45,450 nt of DNA from a cf. Phormidesmis sp. LEGE 11477 (GTDB taxonomy: Bacteria > Cyanobacteriota > Cyanobacteriia > Phormidesmidales > Phormidesmidaceae). Positions 42,024 to 45,450 of this stretch are shown in pieces (position 1 is the first letter of the stretch; every line of letters starts with the position of its first letter). The position numbers were made by a program, and so were the translations under genes. The stretch covers positions 1 to 45,450 of the forward strand of contig NZ_JADEXO010000042.1 of the NCBI RefSeq assembly GCF_015207105.1, given 5' to 3'. The notes under the pieces were generated by a model, which did not search any database, had not been told where the DNA came from, and saw nothing but the letters and a program-made list of their open reading frames with translations.

Positions 42024-43694
42024 TCAGGGTTGAGTAATGAAGTCTTCTCCAGAGTCGGCGGCTTCCGACGTCGATGAGGTGCCGCTGTCGGCGGCTGGTT
42101 CGGGAGGTACCACCGCTGGCTGAATCGCTTTTTCCGCTAGCTGATAGGTGCGAGCAGACACCCGGCGAATCAACTCCCTGGCCCGTCCGTCGTTGTTTGG
42201 ACGCTGGACCAGCGCAGCCACTACATAGCGTTTACCATTCGGGACATCGACTAGAGCCACATCACCAAGCACCGAGCCGATATCACCTGTTTTGTTGTAG
42301 GTTAATGCGCCTCTTTCTTCGAGGGTAGCAGGCAGCAGACCTTTGCTGCGAGTACGTTTGAGAATATTGAGTACGCGATCGCGCGATCGCGTACTCAACG
42401 ATTGACCCTGACTGATTAACAGCATCGTATGTGCCAGGTCGCGGCTACTGGTCAAATTAGTGCCTTCTAGATCGGGTAGCGGCGCGTTTAGCTCAGTTGC
42501 TTCTAGGCCATAGCCTACAAATCGACTATTCAACGCCTCTGGGCCGCCTAGCAAGTCGATCATCATATTGGTGGCCGTATTGTCGCTATTGACAATCATT
42601 TGAGAGGCCACTTCTAGCGCTGTGTACTGAGTACTCGGGTCGGCCACCTGCATATCCCCAGAACCCGACGCTATCTGCTGAGGCTGCATAGACATCACCT
42701 GCGTTAGATCGATGCGGCCAGCATCTACTTCTTCAAAGAACGCCAGCAGAATAGGCAGCTTGATGGTGCTAGCAGCGGCGATCGCCTCACCTCCCCCCAC
42801 GCTGACATACTCACCCGTATCCACATCCACGTAAAAGACCTTAGGCACCAGACTGGGATACAGATTTGGTAGCGCTTCTAGCTCTGCTTTTAAAGGTGCA
42901 ATCTCTCTGGTGAGCTCAATCGGAAAGGTCTTAGTAGGTCCCTGGGGCTGGGCTGCAGGCGCAATCTCAACAGCTTCTTGGGCAGGCGCTTTCGGCAGTG
43001 CCTTTAACAGAGTACCGCCAATAGCAGCCACACCTAAGCCAACGATAATGAGCTGAATAATGTAGCGGACGGAAGCAGGCGTCTTTAGTGAACGGTGACG
43101 GCGACGAACCAACCCCCGAGAGGGCGGAACTCTGCCTGTGGCTGACGTATTCGGTAGCGTTGGCCGTGCCTTAGCTCGAAGCGGCCCTGTCTGGCTAGCG
43201 ACAAGCCCATTCGCCACCGAGCCGTTCGCCACAGAACCGTTCGCCACAGAACCGTTCGCCATAGAACCATTCGGTATAGACCGGCTATGTCCTGCCCTTT
43301 TTGGCTGCCTGAAAGGACGGACTCGTGCAGCATTTTGGCGCTGACTACTTTGGCTTTGACCACCAGGTTGGCTGCTGGGCTGAATAGGTTTGGCTTTGAG
43401 CGCACGGGTACGACTAGCAGATTTACTTTTGACACGCTCCGAACCTGTGCTAAACAAACGACGACGTTCTACAGGCGCAGCCGGACGACGAGAGGAACGA
43501 CTCCGAGAACGACGGCTCCGAGTTGGAACCTGCGAGGATGTCGGTGGAGAAGACGCTTGGGTCTGCTTAGGCAACTGTGAGGGAATCTGTCTAGAAACCT
43601 GTTTGGGGATTTGCCTGGTGGGAACGGACCGTGGTTGAGTGTCAGCGTTTTGCCCCCCGAGCTGGGCGTCGCGCGAGTTGTAGGTATCCGTCAT
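42024..43694 (-). CDS. Class A beta-lactamase-like serine hydrolase with long basic N-terminus
   Basis: A 556-residue protein. Residues 1-205 are basic, Ser/Pro/Gln/Arg-rich and disordered, with an ANGSV repeat of 15-bp DNA units near residue 150. A single transmembrane helix lies at about 210-230 (YIIQLIIVGLGVAAIGGTLL). The penicillin-binding fold follows: SxxK as ASTIKLPILLAFF near 310, SDN as NSDNTATNMMIDLL near 370, and KTG as YNKTGDIGSVLGD near 468. The hydrolase domain would face the periplasm. The omega-loop reads ATELNAPLPDLEG and may lack the Glu166 needed for lactam hydrolysis, so a peptidoglycan-related or carboxypeptidase role is possible. It lies 15 bases after the TrmJ-like gene and may be co-transcribed with it. 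Confidence 0.8.
   Translation of the reverse strand: MTDTYNSRDAQLGGQNADTQPRSVPTRQIPKQVSRQIPSQLPKQTQASSPPTSSQVPTRSRRSRSRSSRRPAAPVERRRLFSTGSERVKSKSASRTRALKAKPIQPSSQPGGQSQSSQRQNAARVRPFRQPKRAGHSRSIPNGSMANGSVANGSVANGSVANGLVASQTGPLRAKARPTLPNTSATGRVPPSRGLVRRRHRSLKTPASVRYIIQLIIVGLGVAAIGGTLLKALPKAPAQEAVEIAPAAQPQGPTKTFPIELTREIAPLKAELEALPNLYPSLVPKVFYVDVDTGEYVSVGGGEAIAAASTIKLPILLAFFEEVDAGRIDLTQVMSMQPQQIASGSGDMQVADPSTQYTALEVASQMIVNSDNTATNMMIDLLGGPEALNSRFVGYGLEATELNAPLPDLEGTNLTSSRDLAHTMLLISQGQSLSTRSRDRVLNILKRTRSKGLLPATLEERGALTYNKTGDIGSVLGDVALVDVPNGKRYVVAALVQRPNNDGRARELIRRVSARTYQLAEKAIQPAVVPPEPAADSGTSSTSEAADSGEDFITQP
42367..42398. repeat. 32-bp perfect palindrome containing two HIP1 sites
   Basis: TTGAGTACGCGATCGC and its exact reverse complement abut to give a perfect 32-bp palindrome with a central GCGATCGCGCGATCGC. 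It lies in the beta-lactamase-like gene, so arms of 16 bp are kept inside a coding frame. Confidence 0.97.
43197..43275. repeat. 15-bp tandem repeats in the beta-lactamase-like gene
   Basis: Near-identical units of the type GTTCGCCACAGAACC encode the repeated ANGSV residues in the disordered N-terminal region. About five units are visible, two of them with identical sequence. Repeat number probably varies. Confidence 0.9.
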
Positions 43695-43709
43695 AACAGG
43701 GTCTAACCT

Positions 43710-44648
43710 TTACGTTTGCCGTTGTTTTGAGTGTGATAGTGCCCATTCCGTCTGCCGAATCATGCCGCGTAATAGGGCAACTTCATGAGAAGTCGGGGAC
43801 GCCCGGTGGAGTAGCTGCCGCAGCTTACGCATGCGACTAGCGCTGGTGTGCGGGTGAAGATATCCCACTCGCAGGAGCAGTGACTCTAGATGTTCGTAGT
43901 AGCTTTCGATTTCCTCCAGGTTTGCCCTAGGCTTGTCTTCGGACTGTTCTAGGGTATGGGTTTCAACTGTACTTGATAAGACAGATTCCGACTGTTTAGC
44001 AGATGAAGGGGGGTTTTGTAAAGCGGGTGTTTTCTCTGATAAGCGGTCGGTAGAGGAGAAAGGAAGAGGGAGAGAAGCGGAAAAAGATTGGCTCAGCCGC
44101 GAGAGTTCGTAGCAGCAGATAGTGACGGCTTGAGCCAGATTAAGGGCGCTGTAGGCGTCGCTAGTGGAAATTTTGAGGAACTGCTGAGCGTAGGTAAGCT
44201 CCTGGTTGCTCAGTCCTCGATCTTCTGGGCCAAAGATTAGAGCAGTATTGCGGCGGCGCTGTTCTTTGGCTCTTTTGATTCCTTGCTCTCTAGCCTCTGA
44301 AATCAGCAGATTGGGTAAGGCAATTTCTGGCGGATCGAGCTGAGCATCAAACCCTCTAGGGCGAGCAGTAGTGGCGATCGCATACTCACAGCCCACTAGC
44401 GCTTCAGGAATCGTCCCTACAATCCGCGCCGCTGCTAATACATCGTCTGCATGCACTGCCATCTGCAAAGCCTCAGCCCCTAAGTAGTCGCACTGCGGAT
44501 CGACCAGATAAAGCTGTGACAGGCCAAAATTTTTCATCACCCGTGCCACCGAGCCGACGTTTAGCGGTCCGGCGGGGGCGACCAAGACAATTCTGACCTT
44601 AGCTAGAGCTACCTGAGTATTCTCTTCCTGTTTCAACCCTTCCGACAT
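43710..44648 (-). CDS. trmJ: TrmJ-like RNA methyltransferase (SPOUT family)
   Basis: The ATG at 44648 gives 312 residues; an upstream TTG would add two. The SPOUT methyltransferase domain (about residues 15-190) shows RIVLVAPAGPLNVGSVARVM (substrate and N-terminal block), YAIATTARPRGFD, ALIFGPEDRGLSNQEL and ISTSDAYSALNLAQAVTICC (the knot region binding S-adenosylmethionine). This matches TrmJ/TrmH group 1, which 2'-O-methylates nucleotide 32 of the tRNA anticodon loop. The C-terminal 120 residues have a Ser/Glu-rich linker, then a helical RNA-binding-like end (EEIESYYEHLESLLLRVGYL, RGMIRQTEWALSHSK) typical of TrmJ. The beta-lactamase-like gene follows with a 15-base gap. Confidence 0.9.
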   Translation of the reverse strand: MSEGLKQEENTQVALAKVRIVLVAPAGPLNVGSVARVMKNFGLSQLYLVDPQCDYLGAEALQMAVHADDVLAAARIVGTIPEALVGCEYAIATTARPRGFDAQLDPPEIALPNLLISEAREQGIKRAKEQRRRNTALIFGPEDRGLSNQELTYAQQFLKISTSDAYSALNLAQAVTICCYELSRLSQSFSASLPLPFSSTDRLSEKTPALQNPPSSAKQSESVLSSTVETHTLEQSEDKPRANLEEIESYYEHLESLLLRVGYLHPHTSASRMRKLRQLLHRASPTSHEVALLRGMIRQTEWALSHSKQRQT

Positions 44649-44763
44649 ACCCAAACGCCCGCCACTCCCTTAATCACTCTCAAGACAACAATCGCCCTTG
44701 GTACAATATACTAAGCCGTCTTCTCAATTCTCTTCACCCTCCCTCACCCCCTCACCCACCTCT

Positions 44764-44928
44764 ATGGCTCGCCAGCGCAAAAAATCAGATCTTCCCTCCA
44801 AACCTTGCCAGGTCTGCGGTCGCTCCTTCACCTGGCGTAAAAAATGGGAGAACTGCTGGGACGAGGTGAAGTACTGCTCTGAACGCTGTCGGCGCAGGCG
44901 AAATCAAGCCGGAGACGGCAAAGATTGA
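44764..44928 (+). CDS. DUF2256 small zinc-ribbon-like protein
   Basis: The ATG at 44764 gives 54 residues starting [20 protein letters not shown]; the longer upstream reading has no family likeness. It has one CxxC pair (CQVCG) and a second Cys group ([10 protein letters not shown]) around [17 protein letters not shown], the pattern of DUF2256. It probably binds zinc and may bind nucleic acid through its Arg-rich ends. Function is unknown. The 3' end overlaps the minus-strand HAD fragment by 25 bases. Confidence 0.88.
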   Translation: MARQRKKSDLPSKPCQVCGRSFTWRKKWENCWDEVKYCSERCRRRRNQAGDGKD

Positions 44929-45332
44929 AGCAGAGTGTGAATATAAGCGTCAGTGAAGTCTGCGATCGCCCGCCCCGCGCCAACTGAAATCAAGTCCGCC
45001 TCACTATGTGTCGTCATCACTCCAACCGTGGCAATTTTTGCGCCAACCGCTGAACGGATTCCCGCTGTTGAATCTTCAAAAACAATGGCTTCTTCACTGC
45101 CAATCTCTAGCAAGTCCAGCGCTGTTTGATAAGGTAGCGGATCGGGCTTACCCCTAAGAAGCTCATCTGCAATGACGACCGGCTCGAATCGTTCACTTAG
45201 GCCAATCGTGTCTAGCATAAACCAGGCATTTTCCGAGGGAGCGTTAGTAACCACTGCCGCTGCCAGCTTATGTCTTTGAATAGCCGCTAAAAATTCAGTC
45301 AGCCCCGGTAGGGGTTCTAGAGACCAGCCCTT
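44904..45332 (-). pseudogene. HAD-family phosphatase fragment lacking its N-terminal half
   Basis: The frame from 45332 to the stop at 44904 reads KGWSLEPLPGLTEFLAAIQ, then VVTNAPSENAWFMLDTIGL (motif II region), LLRGKPDPLPYQTALDLLEI (motif III Lys) and AIVFEDSTAGIRSAVGAKIA (motif IV acid). This is the second half of a beta-phosphoglucomutase-like HAD phosphatase. The N-terminal DxDGT nucleophile motif and most of the cap domain are absent, because an in-frame TGA (45333-45335) separates it from a different lysine-rich frame. A GTG at 45254 could start an even shorter product (116 residues). Without the nucleophile Asp it should be inactive, so I call it a truncated or decayed gene. Confidence 0.7.
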
Positions 45333-45450
45333 TCAAGGTGCTTTCTTTTCGGCTTTAGCTTTGGCGAGTAGTCGAGCGGTAGAGACATGCGGCTTCTTTT
45401 TGTCGTACTTAGGCTTGGGTATCTTTTTCTTTGGCCCTCTAGGATGGGAG
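45333..45450 (-). CDS. C-terminal end of a lysine-rich protein (partial)
   Basis: The frame enters from the window edge on the minus strand and reads PRGPKKKIPKPKYDKKKP, then HVSTARLLAKAKAEKKAP, and stops at TGA (45333-45335). Only 39 codons are in the window, all very basic. It looks like a C-terminal tail, but I cannot name the protein. It immediately precedes the HAD fragment in the same frame. Confidence 0.45.
   Translation of the reverse strand, partial: SHPRGPKKKIPKPKYDKKKPHVSTARLLAKAKAEKKAP

Overview
The window reads as a stretch of cyanobacterial chromosome. The evidence is psbV (cytochrome c-550 of photosystem II), a CrtL-type lycopene cyclase, a cyanobacterial-style accD, a DUF2256 protein, and many copies of the HIP1 octamer GCGATCGC spread over genes on both strands. 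Moderate GC and loose gene packing would suit a Leptolyngbya/Synechococcus-like lineage, but I cannot name a species from sequence alone. There are no rRNA genes, CRISPR arrays, insertion sequences or recognisable prophage. One tRNA gene (Val, UAC) is present.

Layout. 0-3 kb: a CHAD-domain protein and a convergent MFS exporter. 3.2-4.2 kb: a degraded stretch beside tRNA-Val, with an intact antitoxin, its inactivated RelE-like toxin and a further decayed fragment. 4.4-6.2 kb: a DUF2227-like membrane protein and two small repetitive lipoproteins. 6.3-12.1 kb: a beta-hydroxyacid dehydrogenase, a double-domain SagB-like oxidoreductase and a large membrane-anchored coiled-coil/TPR protein. 12.3-14.8 kb: a FAS1 lipoprotein, a peptidase E homologue and a VapBC module with a palindromic operator. 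14.9-17.3 kb: leuA with a long leader containing a promoter, a 25-codon leader peptide with four consecutive Leu codons, and hairpins. 17.3-24.3 kb: mostly minus-strand hypothetical, TPR, phosphoesterase and hydrolase genes. 24.8-32.5 kb: a plus-strand run of oligopeptide-binding lipoprotein, J-domain/pentapeptide protein, Lhr-like helicase, lycopene cyclase and PdeM-like phosphoesterase. 33.1-38.6 kb: a plus-strand run of glycosyltransferase, FAD oxidoreductase, prepilin peptidase, accD and psbV. 38.9-45.4 kb: mainly minus-strand genes: an HTH regulator, a CapA-like protein with a degenerate active site, a class A beta-lactamase-like protein, a TrmJ-like methyltransferase, and a HAD phosphatase lacking its N-terminal half.

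How the genes work together. Most neighbours are ordinary housekeeping genes without obvious shared function. The clearest functional links are VapB/VapC, the ligase-associated repair pair Lhr + PdeM (split by lycopene cyclase), the adjacent glycosyltransferase and FAD oxidoreductase (possible envelope glycan work), and the closely spaced TrmJ/beta-lactamase-like pair. The most interesting signal is the leuA leader: it looks like leader-peptide attenuation attached to a leuA of the long type familiar from actinobacteria. A second recurring theme is short tandem duplications in spacers and low-complexity coding regions.
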